Of a DNA stretch of 64,000 nt, positions 22,155-33,506 are shown piece after piece. Location: assembly GCA_028753945.1 (NCBI GenBank), contig JAPNXP010000003.1:3844001-3908000 (forward strand). The letters are read 5' to 3'. The translations under genes were made by a program, and so were the position numbers. The stretch's first letter is position 1. Each line of letters opens with the position of its first letter. The notes below the pieces were generated by a model that was not told the DNA's origin, searched no databases, and saw only the letters and a program-made list of their open reading frames with translations. Source of the stretch: Hexactinellida sp. DTS-2022. Taxonomy: Eukaryota > Porifera > Hexactinellida.

Positions 22155-22430
22155 CTAATTTATGCATTTTACTGTGCCGACTATACTATAGTATAGTGGT
22201 CCAGTTCTAATCTCACTGCCTTGGTTAGTTTTTGTAGGTCCGTGTCCTCTCCACAGAACGGAAATCCAAAATTGCAGCTGTGTCGACAGCATTTTCCTTT
22301 GGAGGCACTATCAATTAACCAGCCATCAAATATAGTGCCTCCAAAGGAAAATTCTGTCGGCACAGCTGCAATTTGGGATTTTCTTTCGGGTAGGTCAGGC
22401 TATGGTCGTTGGCGACGAATTTTTTAAACT
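22155..22430 (+). repeat. Composite repeat: palindromic unit plus foldback module
   Basis: A 35-bp palindromic unit (ACTGTGCCGACTATAC, about 22171) is followed by GTTCTAATCTCACTGCCTTG and the foldback module 22262-22384 (GCAGCTGTGTCGACAGC mirrored by GTCGGCACAGCTGC). Confidence 0.8.
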
Positions 22431-22924
22431 ATATTATCCACCTGGACTCACCAGCAATTTTTTTCTTTCTCATTAATATTTCAGCAAAAATTCAATTCAT
22501 CTCTAAACCGAAACCATTTTCGGCGTATTAGTTTTCTTGATTGCAGTATCAGAATATTGAATTAATAATGCTATCATAAATGTTTTAGTAAGTATATTAC
22601 CTTACAAGTTTCTGATGATTTAAATAATTGATAATTTATCCCAAATTATTCTTCCAAGGTGGTTTGTAAGCATTAGTAATTCATTTATATTAGCTTACTC
22701 CAATTACCTAGAAACACAATATCTATTATGTAGATGAAATGATATGAACAAGATACATCCCTTTATAAACAGTTTATTAATGCTAAGGATAAATACCTTT
22801 GGATTAGTTTCAGATGATTAATCGTTGGTGAAGCAATTAGTTAAGTTTTATAGTAATTTCTTAATCGCCGGCGATACAAATAAATATAAATGATTCGAAC
22901 AACAGTAGAAATATATTTCACAAG

Positions 22925-24046
22925 ATGGAGTCGTTAGACAGCATAGCTATTCACGAATTACTTGGAATCAAATACACCTTCATTCCTTTCATATTATGTA
23001 CGCTCTTCATCTTCTTGTACTACATATATTATAGGAATTCATTGACTAATCAGATCTCGCATATATCTCGCACCGATTCTCATGACCTCACACAACATAA
23101 CTTACATAAAAATCTTACATTCAAACTATTTGTAACAAATTTTATTATAGTGTTGTTGTTTCTGGAAATGGTCTTGAGCCTTATAAAGACAATAACATTT
23201 TTCATTCCATTGCCAAAAGTTCTAGAGGTTTATAATTTAACTGAAGATTGCCAAATATATGATTCTACAACGCTGATCGCACTCAATTACCCGTTTTACT
23301 GGCTGTGGCATTTGCCATTAGCGTTGATGATTTCTTGTCAGCTTTCCTTACTTCCTACCATATACTTATTGTTAGCAGTGCTCAGAGAGAGATTTCTAAA
23401 CTCTCCATATATGAAACTGTTAAAAATAGGATCTGGCATGATTATAATTCGATACATTGTTTGCGCTATATTTATGTTGACTTTTTCAACCCACATCTTA
23501 TTTTACATTATTTACGTGATAATTTTCCTCATTGACTTCTTACTATATGTGTATTATGCACGCGCTTTACATCTAGTGATATTACAGCGTCGGAATGAGT
23601 CTAGAATACACAAATCCTTCGATCAGAATCTTTTCAAAGAGCGGTCAATAGTCCTTGTTCAATACAGAGTTACGACGGTGTACTCAATATGTGTTGTGTC
23701 CCTGCGCCTAATTCTAGACATCCTCAATAAAATATCTATATTTATCTTATTTCTTGTAATTAACCCCTGTTATTTCAATTTTGTAACTCTAGGATACATT
23801 CCTATGTTTCAATTCAGTACACAGGTTCAACTGAGAGTACTAGAAGTGTATACAAGTGTGAGTTTTTTATCCATGCTGCTTCTGTACATATATCAATTGC
23901 TGTTGTTTGTGGCTTATTTCCTAGTTAGTATCGCTATTATTGTGAAGCGTATATCATTTACAAGAAAACAGAAACTTATTTCAAAAGCAATAGCTCCTAT
24001 CGTCCAGGAATACCACAAAAAATTCACTGCTTACAATACTAATTAA
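22925..24046 (+). CDS. Multi-pass membrane protein, about eight transmembrane segments, unknown family
   Basis: Intact single-exon 373-residue protein starting at an ATG (22925) after several upstream stops. Hydrophobic segments of membrane length lie at about residues 17-37, 68-92, 120-150, 168-188, 190-215, 245-268, 272-298 and 318-348, separated by short charged loops such as LQRRNESRIHKSFDQN and VKRISFTRKQK. There is no signal-peptide cleavage pattern; an N-glycosylation site occurs in the loop containing YNLTED. The layout resembles a receptor- or transporter-type protein, but I see no rhodopsin-GPCR motif (no DRY or NPxxY), no ion-channel pore and no known family signature. Codon use and lack of disruption indicate a functional gene. 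It stands alone between repeats. Confidence 0.8.
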   Translation: MESLDSIAIHELLGIKYTFIPFILCTLFIFLYYIYYRNSLTNQISHISRTDSHDLTQHNLHKNLTFKLFVTNFIIVLLFLEMVLSLIKTITFFIPLPKVLEVYNLTEDCQIYDSTTLIALNYPFYWLWHLPLALMISCQLSLLPTIYLLLAVLRERFLNSPYMKLLKIGSGMIIIRYIVCAIFMLTFSTHILFYIIYVIIFLIDFLLYVYYARALHLVILQRRNESRIHKSFDQNLFKERSIVLVQYRVTTVYSICVVSLRLILDILNKISIFILFLVINPCYFNFVTLGYIPMFQFSTQVQLRVLEVYTSVSFLSMLLLYIYQLLLFVAYFLVSIAIIVKRISFTRKQKLISKAIAPIVQEYHKKFTAYNTN

Positions 24047-24690
24047 AAAGCTCCTATAATATTATGTATTATTTTATCTCTAGTTCTTTGTTGTATTGAA
24101 AAAATAGGTGTAATAGTTAAATCTAAAATCCGAAATTGAACAGAACCGACATTTTTCCTTATCCATGAGCGTCGGACTATGCATTAGAGCCTCCATAATC
24201 CGACAATTTGGCAATGACACTATTTTCCCTATCGTAACGGGTGTCGGATTATACAGGTTCTACTATATTAATTTTCTTTGTTAGTGATTGTTCATTACAT
24301 TAAATCATCTCTTGTTTCGATTTGGTATAGTAATTAAGCTACATATTTGTAGATATGTATTATGTATGACTAATTAAGACTTCTGTTTACTATATAAACT
24401 TAATCAACAAGAGCCGGTCTACTTTATTCAAGTTTGTTATTGCTTATTCGGGCATATGACAGGGTTAACATTTAAAACAACATCTAATGAATTTAGTTTG
24501 AAATTTACCAGAAGCAAAGAACGAATTAACCGAATAAATTCAATAAGCATAATAGCTACATAACTGATATCCTCATTCAAATACTAGTAACTAAGTATTC
24601 ACCTCAAAAACATAATCTTCCAAAAGTTAATTTGGAAGATTTTCTTCTAATATTATCCTAATCTACTTAAATTAATTAATTTTGGAAATA
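24047..24690. other. Downstream spacer with a decayed MITE
   Basis: About 24120-24273 looks like a small pogo-like MITE: right end GTCGGATTATACAGG, internal GTCGGACTAT and ATAATCCGACAATTTG, and a decayed left end. The rest is unique AT-rich DNA. Confidence 0.45.
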
Positions 24691-25460
24691 ACTGCAGTAC
24701 ACGTATAACATCCTTGAATAAAATCCAAAATTTCAGCTGTGCCGACGCATTTCCCTTGGGTGGCACTATCCTTGGGTGCGTTCTGGTTGGGTAATTGATA
24801 GTGCCTCCAAGGAAAATGCTGTCGGCACAGCTGCAATTTTGGATTTTTTTCCAATGTCATCATCACTATGAAGGTGTTAAATTATTTCAGAAAGGTGTTT
24901 CAGAAGTCAACGACCCTTAGAGTGGTGGAAGTTTAGTTTTAGCTCACTTCATTTCAAAGGTATTCAAGTTTCAGTAGAATATAATATGTGATGAGTCACC
25001 ATTTTTTATGTGCGTGTTGGGTGATCACCCAACACCAACCAACCCATTCGAAATATAGAATTCACAAAATTGTAAAAACACATTTTTTTCACGATGTCAT
25101 CATCACCTCAAGGTGTCAAGACCCATTTGTAGAGGTTTTACGTGGCATAAAGATCAATTGGTAAATTTGAAATTTGTTTCTATCTTCTATAATCTCTGAG
25201 ATTAATAATATTTTGTTAATTAATTAGTATAAATAATTATTTATATATTTTATAATTTAACACCAATTTCAATGTCAACTTACATTTATTAAGTTAAATT
25301 ATTTTGTCATAAATAATTAAGAAATTAATTTGGCTATCAAATTTAAATTCCGCACACTCGATAACCCCTAATAAACAAATTGGAAGCATCTATATAAGTC
25401 AAATACAGACTGAATTAATTATAATTAATTACGTTAGTATATTAATTTATCAACTAATGT
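24690..25460 (-). repeat. Composite repeat copy with foldback module
   Basis: Foldback module 24720-24851, then TCACTATGAAGGTGTTAAAT, TTGGGTGATCACCCAACACC, CACCTCAAGGTGTCAAGACC, ending near AATTAATTACGTTAGTATAT. Same block order as 47640-48280 and 59195-59700. Confidence 0.8.
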
Positions 25461-26261
25461 GTTTTCATTCTATCATAACATTGTAATTTTTATTGACCCG
25501 CAGCTTATTCAAGCCACCGGCGAATACTCGGGGAAATACGGTACCTATAATAGTTAACAAACGCTTTGAACAGATGGACACATTTTACTTTTATGTATAG
25601 CTGGCATCTTGATTGATAAAGGAGTGCGTTAAGCCTTTTTCCTTCAACTTCTTCAAAGTTCATTATGTAATCATGTAACAATTCTTTTGACTTTTATTGA
25701 ATATAATATATGAGTAAACATACAATATAGTGTTATTGTAAATAAGTAATGTTGAAAAATAACAACCTAATTTATCGAATTAGATGAGAAATAACAAAAT
25801 GTATTCACCTTTGTTGACTACATTTTAGTATGGGTGCACTGTTTCAATACTAAATCTACGTATTTTTGTTTATTAATTGTTAAAAACGTTGGTCTAATTC
25901 CTAACTTTAAAAAATACGTTGGTCTAATTCCTACCACTGCATTGGTGTAATACCTACCTCAAACATTGATAAAATCCTACCTCGATGATGGTCTTATCCC
26001 GCCGTAGCATTGAAATCGATAACTATTTGTTAACTATTTTAGTGAGAATTTTGTTTAGCAAAATATAGTAAATGCACAATTGAATCATGAAAAATAAATT
26101 TAATATTTCACACCTAGGGGCTGACTTCTTCATTCCCGCCTCTGGCGGAATTTGTTCACGGTCCGCCGCTGGTTGAATTGCCTATTAAAATGCCCCTAAG
26201 TGACATGTATCTGTAGAGACATTACTTTGGAAGGCAAGTTAATTTGTTAAAGGATTTATGG
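25461..26261. other. 800 bp without a gene
   Basis: The right end of a CCGTATTTCCCCG-type MITE is at 25470-25541. A repeated GTTGGTCTAATTCCTA motif occurs near 25890 and 25918. Around 26116-26203, GGGGCTGACTTC to GCCCCTAAGTG has GGCGG-rich inner repeats resembling the end of a hAT element. Nothing else. Confidence 0.45.
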
Positions 26262-27010
26262 GATCATTCTTTATCATTTTGGTCCAATTCAATTAAATCT
26301 ACAGCACAGCATGATAAATTAAACAATTTGACAGGAGAGACTCTACTACCAATCAGGAAGAAGCTACCGACTGCCCAGTCTACTTCATCTGTCGGCTTCA
26401 GAGAGTAGTCTCTCTCTATTGTGGTGGATTCTTGATAAGAAACGCGTGCATCCATTTATCAGATTTTCGAATCTTAGCACTGACCATCCACTTGCCGTCC
26501 TTCGTCTCCGGGTCTATTTTCCGCCCCTTAAATGTGACCCAGAAGAGACCATCTGGACAGTCTACCTCCCACTTCTCCCTCAACTCTCGGATCTTGTAGC
26601 TGAGCATGGTAGTGAGGATGTACCAGACCTAATGGGGCTCATCAGGAACATCGTGGTACTCCTTGTCCATTAGCGCCCAGAGATCTTCCTTCTTGGAAGG
26701 CTTTTCAGCTTTTGGGCGGGGAAACACCTCACAGTCTTTTGGGATTAGTTTCATAAGACGGTCCCATTTGGTGATCTCAATCGGTCTCGGAATTGGTACT
26801 TCCTTATTAGCTCCGCAAATAGAAGGAGGTCGGAATGAGATGATTGGAGTGGATGCAGGTCTGGACTCTGGAGCCAGTATTGGGGCTCTTTGTGACAGAA
26901 CGAGTCGGGATTCTTGGTGGATTCCGATTTACAGGCGGATTAGATTTGGTTCTATCTGGAGTAGAACGAGATGTCTTACTGCTGCTATTAGCCGTTTTAT
27001 TACTTGTTAA
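26262..27010 (-). pseudogene. Decayed coding stretch of unknown family
   Basis: On the minus strand a protein-like text can be read in three overlapping frames: a Ser/Thr/Pro/Arg/Asn-rich start (KTSRSTPDRTKSNPPVNRNP), then ITKWDRLMKLIPKDCEVFPR and KKEDLWALMDKEYHDVPDEP, a stop, then LREKWEVDCPDGLFWVTFKG and KIRKSDKWMHAFLI, and after a slip RDYSLKPTDEVDWAVGSFFL. Composition is higher in GC and more codon-like than the flanks. Homology is not recognised. It could be a retrocopy, a transposon accessory gene or a dying host gene. It directly abuts the triple-hairpin repeat at 27055. Confidence 0.5.
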
Positions 27011-27054
27011 CGTACATATCTATATTATTAAATCTCGATTGTTGTTTGTGTGTG

Positions 27055-27450
27055 TGTGTGTTTGTCCGAATTGTATTAAAGTGATGGGGGAATATAAACC
27101 GCATTTATATATGAGATAGAAACTAACTTCCAAATGTTATAATAGGTAAACAAGTATGCTGAACACGAATTTCGCATTTATAAATTTTAAAATTTATAAT
27201 ATGAATAATAAATTATTTATATTTGTTGTTGTTGTTGACACAAATAAGTAAACAAATTAATGAAAATTCAAAATCAACCTAGAAGTTTGCTTTCAACGGG
27301 TATTATAAGTCTATAACTATGACAAATATTCCTAACTATGTAATCAATTGTTTAGTGAGGAGAGGAGTAAGGCCGCGTAGCGGCCGTTAACTTGAGATGC
27401 GTAGCACCGATCTGTCGCAAAGCGACCGAGACCGAAGGGCTCGTTGTTGA
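27055..27450 (+). repeat. Triple-hairpin repeat, copy D (most complete)
   Basis: Starts after a (TG)n run with TTTGTCCGAATTGTATTAAA and GTGATGGGGGAATATAAACC, then the GAGATAGAAACTAAC block, a TTGTTGTTG run, and the three hairpins GGCCGC-GTA-GCGGCC (27371-27385), TGC-GTA-GCA and GTCGC-AAA-GCGAC, ending GGGCTCGTTG. It serves as the empty site for the P-element insertion at 4376-9161. Confidence 0.75.
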
Positions 27451-27981
27451 TAAATTTTAATGTTCTTGAATTTATACTTTTGTGCCTAACAATGATATTT
27501 GCATTAATTTATTCTACATTGTTGTAATTAGAGCTAATGTCTAGATACTAACACAATTTTACACATGTTGTTAGCTCATTGAATCATCGATGACTGAATA
27601 ATTCAATGTATCGCGTAAATGTATGTTAAACCTGGAACAAAAATGAATCTATAAAGCAATATCTTCTATCAACATAAAATTGCGTATAGTGTGTATCATT
27701 ATACTCCATTAAGTTTAAACTATTACTTGTGTATACTAGCAGTATATTTTGTTGATGATATGATATTCAAGAGATTGTCAAAGAAATCATAACCTATATG
27801 CAATTTATACTTTAAAATGTTATTAATTACTAAATGGAAGTATTGTGCTGCTGAACTAATTGTTTCAACTTGCGATAATTAAATTGAATCTACTTGTGAA
27901 TTCGAACTGGCTTCTATTTAATAATAGTATTAATATACAATTGATTAAATTAAATTAAATTAAATTAAGCAATATGTTTAG
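27451..27981. other. 530 bp, no feature seen
   Basis: Unique AT-rich sequence with a short (TTAAA)n run at about 27950-27965. It has no coding resemblance. Confidence 0.5.
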
Positions 27982-28849
27982 CAGGGTTGCCAACCTCTGA
28001 AATAAAAAAAGCGGGAGATTTTGCCAATTTTAGCGGGAGTTTACCAAAAAGCGGGAGGTCGAAGATGAAAAAACGGGAGAAAAGCGGGAGACCCAAAAAT
28101 ATGCCATTTCTTTGAATCTATCATGAATAGAACGATACAATATGATAATATTTTATGTTTGGATATCTAGTATTAGAAAAAGCTTATTTTTCTAGTTCTA
28201 TCTATTAAATTTCTTCCCGCGTATCTAGTATTCACCCAATCTATGCAATAATACAACAAAAACGAAATACCTAGATTAATGAATTAGAAAATTTTACAAA
28301 TTATGTTTCTTTTTATCAGATATACGTAGATGTAGCAGTTTAAATTTCTTCGAAAGTTCTCGTAATTTATGGACATTTTTCTTGAGATTTTGAGGAATTT
28401 CATGACGATTAGGCCATCAAATTTGTAAAATGTGTTGTAAAGCTTATCCCACCCGTTGTTTCACAGAATGACATATAAACTAAAGGATACAAAAATTCAG
28501 CATCGTATCTAGTATAACAAATTTCTGGAGGATGTAGCGCAAGGCCATCCAGGATATTTTTAAGAATTTCTTCCAAATTCGAATTAAAACATAATGGTAC
28601 AAATAAGGGGCTAAAGAATCTTGACTTGACTAACTTACAAGTATATGAGTAGAACAAACCTTGGTACTCAAATCTTGACTTATTTTATCAAAAAATCCAG
28701 TTGTTTACTTGTATATCATAAAATAATAATATAGAAACAATTTCCAAAATATCGGGAGTTTGAAAAGTTTGGCGGGAGGTCGGGAGGATGGCAGAAAAAA
28801 GGCAAAAAAGCGGGAGACTCCCGCCAAAGCGGAAGGGTTGGCAACCCTG
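27982..28849. mobile_element. hAT-like MITE (CAGGGTTGCCAACC family)
   Basis: The ends CAGGGTTGCCAACC and GGTTGGCAACCCTG are flanked by TGTTTAG on both sides (27975-27981 and 28850-28856). Inside the ends are GCGGGAG repeats. The middle 28100-28740 is AT-rich; the minus-strand open frame at 28409-28657 shows no family resemblance. A shorter copy lies at 49100-49278. Confidence 0.82.
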
Positions 28850-29339
28850 TGTTTAGACGTAATTATATTATGTTTAGACGTATCAATCGATTTGTCTGTA
28901 AATTGCTGTGTACAATCTACTAGCAAGTCTTTACTTTTCTCAAAATCTTAGACCAATCGGTAGAGTGCTTTTTGACTTATGACATCACAAAATTTCATTT
29001 ATTTGTTGATTATCCAAACATTTTTCAAAATGTTGAAGCACCATCTCACTTCAAACTCGTATAACTTTTGATATAATTATTCAATTCTTTCTCTAATTGC
29101 TATCCTTATGTTTTAACATATGGAGAATTCAAATCAGATGAATATATTAAGTAAGCAGTTGCTTTTATTAGTGAAAATTATAACTGAAACCAATACCGGA
29201 AGTAGAACCGGAACCATGACGTAGCAAAAATGTATATTTTCAGATCTCTTTTATTTTTTGGTAATTTATTGTATGTAGTCTTAAGTCATTGTGTAGAAAA
29301 TTTCACTATGGTTCCCATATCTTTCCAATTAGTTATTCA
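28850..29339. other. 490 bp, no feature seen
   Basis: Unique AT-rich sequence with no coding or repeat signal that I can support. Confidence 0.45.
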
Positions 29340-31360
29340 CATTTTTGTTCCTCTAAACGCTTTTTATGTGATGCAACTTATTATTGTTTTTTTATAAAAA
29401 TAAAATACTGGCTAGAACCATACATACTCTATTTCTATCATATTGATAAATATTTCATATTTTATAATTATTATCACCAGTATATTAACAGCCATTTGTA
29501 AATAGGCTCCTAATCCTGGTCTGATCCAATTTTATACGCCTAAATCACAAATCAATGTTACCGTAAAGGAGAGGATTCCAAAATTTCGCACTCCTAAATT
29601 CAAATTTTCCAAAAATCATACACCAAAAGGAGCGTCTCGCTCTCCTGAATAATTCGTGATTATCACTAATTCCAACAGCATAATACAATTGGTATGTGTA
29701 TCAGAAATTTGTGGTTTGTGGTATGTTTTACCTCAGATACACTACACATGTTCTTAAGTGCATTAGTATTGTAGCTATGTATAATAGGAATTCAATAGAT
29801 TAAACTAATGAGCTGTGAAGTTAATATTACAGATACAGGATAAAGTGTTTTAGTTTGATTGATTATTATCTATTTATTTGCATCACATCGAATCTGAAAT
29901 TTGAAATCAATTTTTTTCGCTACCTCCCACGGAAAATCAACTTGTGATGGCATTGAAGGTACAGTAAAAAGAGTTACCGCCCGAGCAAGTTTACAGCGAC
30001 CAAAAGGTAATATATTATCACCTATTCAAATGTTTAACTTTTGTTCGACAACTCCAAGTCTATCTTCCATCAAAAAAAATTTCATTTCCAAACATCAAGT
30101 GTCACATTTGCGAGAGACATTTAAAACAAAATGAGTTAAATGCTTAATAGATAAAGCTCTTAAATTATATTGTAGTACACTTAATTAAGTTTTACATAAG
30201 ATAACATCAAATTATACCATGGACATGTACTTACCATAAATACACTCCAATAAGTGCATCTTTTTTAGGAGCAAAGCGAATTAGTGACCAGTTAGATTAC
30301 ACAATAACATAGGAATTCAAAGGAAATCGCGTGACAAACTCTATATAATCTACACAGCTGCCTTACTAACTAGTATAGGTCATTATGTCGCATGTATGTA
30401 TGACAAAGATTGGTATATTGGTGTGATAAAGGTCAGCTTTATGCATCCAAAAGGAGTAGGGCGTCCTGAAAATACTTTCTATTGGCCTTCAACTGAACAT
30501 GTTTGTTATGTCCCTCAAAATAATGTGATAGGCTGTATATCCACTCCAAAACCTTCTTCAAAACGTGCAAGGAAGTTCAAAAATCTCATTACTGTTTTTC
30601 AAATGTATCAAGAGATTAAATTGTATATAAATAACGTACGTAATCCATTTGGAAATATATATGAATATTACATCAAATACAATTATCAAATCATTAATTA
30701 TAAGCAATCTTAATTATTTGAATAATCATGTAAATAACAAATACATTGGTATTAAAGTAGGCCCAAAAAACAGTGTGACAACGACTAATAGTTATCGTAA
30801 GTAAGTTCACAGCTCATTAGTTCAATCAATTGCATTCCTATTAAACATAGCAACAATACTAATTAACTTAATTTACATGTGTAGTGTTAGTATCGGAGGT
30901 CAAACATACATCAAACCACAAATTTCTGATGCAATAATCAATTGTATAATTCTGTTGGAATGAGTGTATGATAACAAATAACTATGGTCATTAGGACCTG
31001 GAAAATACATACAAGTGAATATAAAATTAGTATCATTTTCAGAAGTACATATTAAAGGGAAATGACTGATTCCGAGGTAACTCTAATAAGCGGAGTCGAT
31101 AATAACAGCAGGTCTGTTATAAAGTGGTGACTGGTGAGGTCATGGCCTGACCGGCCTGACTGCTTCCGCCGCCCCTGAAATTTATAACAGTATATATGTA
31201 AGTATATATCACCCCTTAAACCGGATCACTATAAGACTATTGGTAAATAATTATTTTAAAATATGAAATATTTATCAATATGATAGAAATATGGTTCTAG
31301 CCAGTATTTTATTTTTATAAAAAACAATAATAAGTTGCATCACATAAAAAGCGTTCAGAG
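29340..31360. mobile_element. DNA transposon remnant with two nested pairs of inverted arms
   Basis: An outer pair: 29352-29470 (GCTTTTTATGTGATGCAACT) mirrors 31236-31360. An inner pair: about 29690-29845 (TTTGTGGTTTG, AATGAGCTGTGAA) mirrors about 30785-30985. The interval between holds two coding fragments (29870-30715). The outer right arm ends exactly where a hAT end begins (31361). Terminal details and target duplication could not be fixed. Confidence 0.6.
29870..30715 (+). pseudogene. Transposon-borne protein remnant (ATSHGK...CDG...GTVKR type)
   Basis: The first piece reads FFATSHGKSTCDGIEGTVKR followed by VTARASLQRP. The second reads HYVACMYDKDWYIGVIKVSF followed by MHPKGVGRP and FYWPSTEHVCYVP. 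From memory, both blocks occur together at the C-terminus of a large uncharacterised protein family spread by transposons in many invertebrates; I cannot assign the superfamily. The segment between IGVI and KVSFMHPKG is shorter than I would expect, so there is an internal deletion, and stops separate the two pieces. It is a decayed copy inside inverted arms. Confidence 0.55.
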
Positions 31361-31500
31361 CAGTGGTTCTCAAACTTTAAAAAATAAATGGGGTTTTTGG
31401 TCTATGTAATTTGGAAACTTCTTGCGGTCCCCCAAGAATTTCTGCACAAAAATCTCTAATGCAGTATTCGTAAAACTATGAAGGATAACAGCAAAAAAGA
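31361..31500 (+). mobile_element. Left end of a hAT (Charlie-like) element
   Basis: Starts CAGTGGTTCTCAAACTTT, the widely seen terminus of Charlie-group hAT transposons, followed by GCGGTCCCCCAAGAATTTC. No mirror end found. It abuts half of a foldback module at 31521-31585. Confidence 0.65.
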
Positions 31501-32238
31501 GCAAAAGCTACATTTATGTTACATATAAAATCCAAAATTGCAGCCTGTGCCGAAAGTATTTGCCTTTGGAGACACTATTAGTTACCCCACCAAGTGGCGC
31601 AAACAGGGGGGGAGGGCGCGGGGGGGCGTGCGCCTCCCCGTAAAAAGTTGAAGGGGGACAACAACAATGGTGCGGGTGTTACCGTGCCCTCTGGATAAAA
31701 AATAAAATGTTCAATATGATTTAGGATAGTAAAATACACGTATAATTCATTAAAAAAATGTCATTTGTTGCAATCAATTTTTATTTTTTTTGCGCCTAAA
31801 ATACTCCATTTGTATTAAGTCTATGGGAGCATCTCTCGATTTTCCCGCGCCTAAAAAAGTTTCCTTTTGAAATTACGCGCCTGGAGGCGCGTCGCATACG
31901 CCTGGATGAAACCCTGACAAAATTTGTCAGATTCTGAAATGAAATATTTTGACACTTTCTCCTTGAAATTCCATTTAACTTGGCGGGAAAAAATTCTGGG
32001 TAATCGCCCTTCCTTAGGAAATTTACGATTCGTTGATAGTATTCAGTTTGATTCATTACAAATATACCTGTATTAGACTATTAGTGGAACACAGTTTTCA
32101 TTATTTACATTCTAGTACATAATAATCATTAGTAAATGTCCTAAAATTCTACGCCAGTACAGCATCCATGGTACACTAATACAATGTCTGAAAATTATAT
32201 GCAACAGTCCTTAGAATAGTCTATATACTATACCACGC
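31501..32238. other. Repeat debris, no gene
   Basis: Half of a foldback module (31521-31585), a GC-rich patch GGGGGGAGGGCGCGGGGGGG (about 31606), and a truncated member of the CAGGG..TCATCCAGG hAT family ending near 31916. The minus-strand open frame through this family reflects the repeat, not a gene. Confidence 0.55.
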
Positions 32239-32610
32239 CAGGGGCGTCCTGGCCAGGAGGGGCCCATCGGGGAACTTTCTGTGCTTTTGTACAAATAGAA
32301 TAGCTTGATAAAGGGCCCTTATCAAACTAGAAGCCTAAATTAGGAACCCCCCAAGGGGGGCCACTGTTCAGTGGCGGCGCTAGCGCGGTACCACTGGTGG
32401 GGCACAGCCTGCCTCAGGTGGGGCATAGCTTACCTCAGGTGGGGCACACTAACATTAATTTAGGCCTGTTCCCAAACTCAGTTGGGGCATGAGGTGGGGC
32501 ACGCTCAAATTCAGGTGGGGCACAGGTCCCACCTGGCCCCACCCTCCCGCCGCTCCTGAGGGGGGCCCAGCGGGGATTCCCCGCTGACTTGTATGACCAG
32601 GACGCCCCTG
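32239..32610. mobile_element. hAT MITE (CAGGGGCGTCCTGG family) with a nested element
   Basis: The ends CAGGGGCGTCCTGG and CCAGGACGCCCCTG are flanked by the exact duplication TACCACGC (32231-32238 and 32611-32618). Inside lies 32369-32558, which begins CAGTGGCGGCGCTAGC and has repeated AGGTGGGGCA motifs, a second hAT-like insertion related to the one-sided end near 12813. Confidence 0.9.
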
Positions 32611-32764
32611 TACCACGCTCTAAATTGTTCAGCGATTAAATACTAATTAAAACCAACTTACTATTAATAAAGTAGCGTATAAAAACACTAAACGCACAGT
32701 TGAAGTATTAAAGGTAAAATTATGGGGACAAGTCCCCAAATCCCCCCTTGAATAAGATTCTCTT

Positions 32765-32830
32765 ATTACGAGCCCTTCAGTCTCGGTCGCTTCGCGACGG
32801 ATAACTCAACCACTACGCTGTCTCGATCTT
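32765..32830 (-). repeat. Hairpin end of the triple-hairpin repeat
   Basis: ACGAGCCCTTCAGTCTCGGT and CGCTTCGCGACGG are the mirror of the end of copies A and D. Only the terminal part is present. Confidence 0.6.
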
Positions 32831-32861
32831 AATAGTATAGAGTCATAAATTCCATAGATGC

Positions 32862-33005
32862 ATTATACGATTATAAGTTATACGCGTTAAAATCGTTATA
32901 CGTTATACGTTGTATGATGATTATACGTTACGTATGATGGCATTATACGTTCACCTATCGTATAATGGTACCATATATACGTTATACGTTACGTATAATG
33001 CAACT
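32862..33005. repeat. AACGTATA-rich repeat, inverted copy
   Basis: Reverse complement of 20555-20690, sharing GTACCATATATACGTTATAC and the flanking ATAATGCAACTAT. Confidence 0.7.
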
Positions 33006-33017
33006 ATGATAAATTCC

Positions 33018-33236
33018 ATATATGGGTATGCATATTTGATTACGTCATTGTGGTTAAATCCGATGTGAAATCATTCTCAAAACTATTTTAGATGTTTCTA
33101 GCGTATTTGAAAACCTAAGTTTAGTTTATTCCATGACAATAAGTAATTCATTTTACGAGCAATCAGAAGTAAACACTGACTTGGAAATGAAATGAGCAAA
33201 TACTTGACTTATCCAGCCGTATAATATAGTAGGTCA
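33018..33236 (-). repeat. Single arm of the CATGGCC-ended MITE
   Basis: Matches the right arm of 40125-40914 (GATTACGTCATTGTGGTTAA to GCCGTATAATATAGTAGGTC). Only one arm remains. Confidence 0.75.
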
Positions 33237-33312
33237 TGTTTAGAAGCAAAGATAACTTATAAGAATGCAATTCAGTTCCCAATTACTGTCTATTTCTCGG
33301 ACGTTATATATA

Positions 33313-33412
33313 CAGGTAAACCTCCCAAAGCGGCACCTCCGAGAAGCGGCAACCTCCGAGAAGCGGCACAAAATCATTCTCCCGTTGGGTGCCGCTTTGG
33401 GAGGTTTACCTG
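33313..33412. mobile_element. 100-bp pogo-like MITE (CAGGTAAACCTCCC)
   Basis: CAGGTAAACCTCCCAAAGCG is mirrored at the right end (GGGAGGTTTACCTG) and flanked by TA. It contains tandem GAGAAGCGGCA units. Confidence 0.9.
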
Positions 33413-33422
33413 TAGTATGTTA

Positions 33423-33506
33423 CAGTCAACATCTGTTAATTCGAACATTCGCTAATTCTACTTAATTTTCCCTTGAGAGTTCGGCTTAATTAACGGATGT
33501 TGATTG
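33423..33506. mobile_element. 84-bp pogo-like MITE (CAGTCAACATCTG)
   Basis: The inverted ends CAGTCAACATCTGTTAATTC and TTAACGGATGTTGATTG are flanked by TA, 10 bp from the previous MITE. Relative of 19635-19808. Confidence 0.85.

Noticed and set aside
26663-27119. Plus-strand frames opposite the unknown coding remnant
   Set aside because: Antisense shadows of the minus-strand stretch; codon quality is better on the minus strand.
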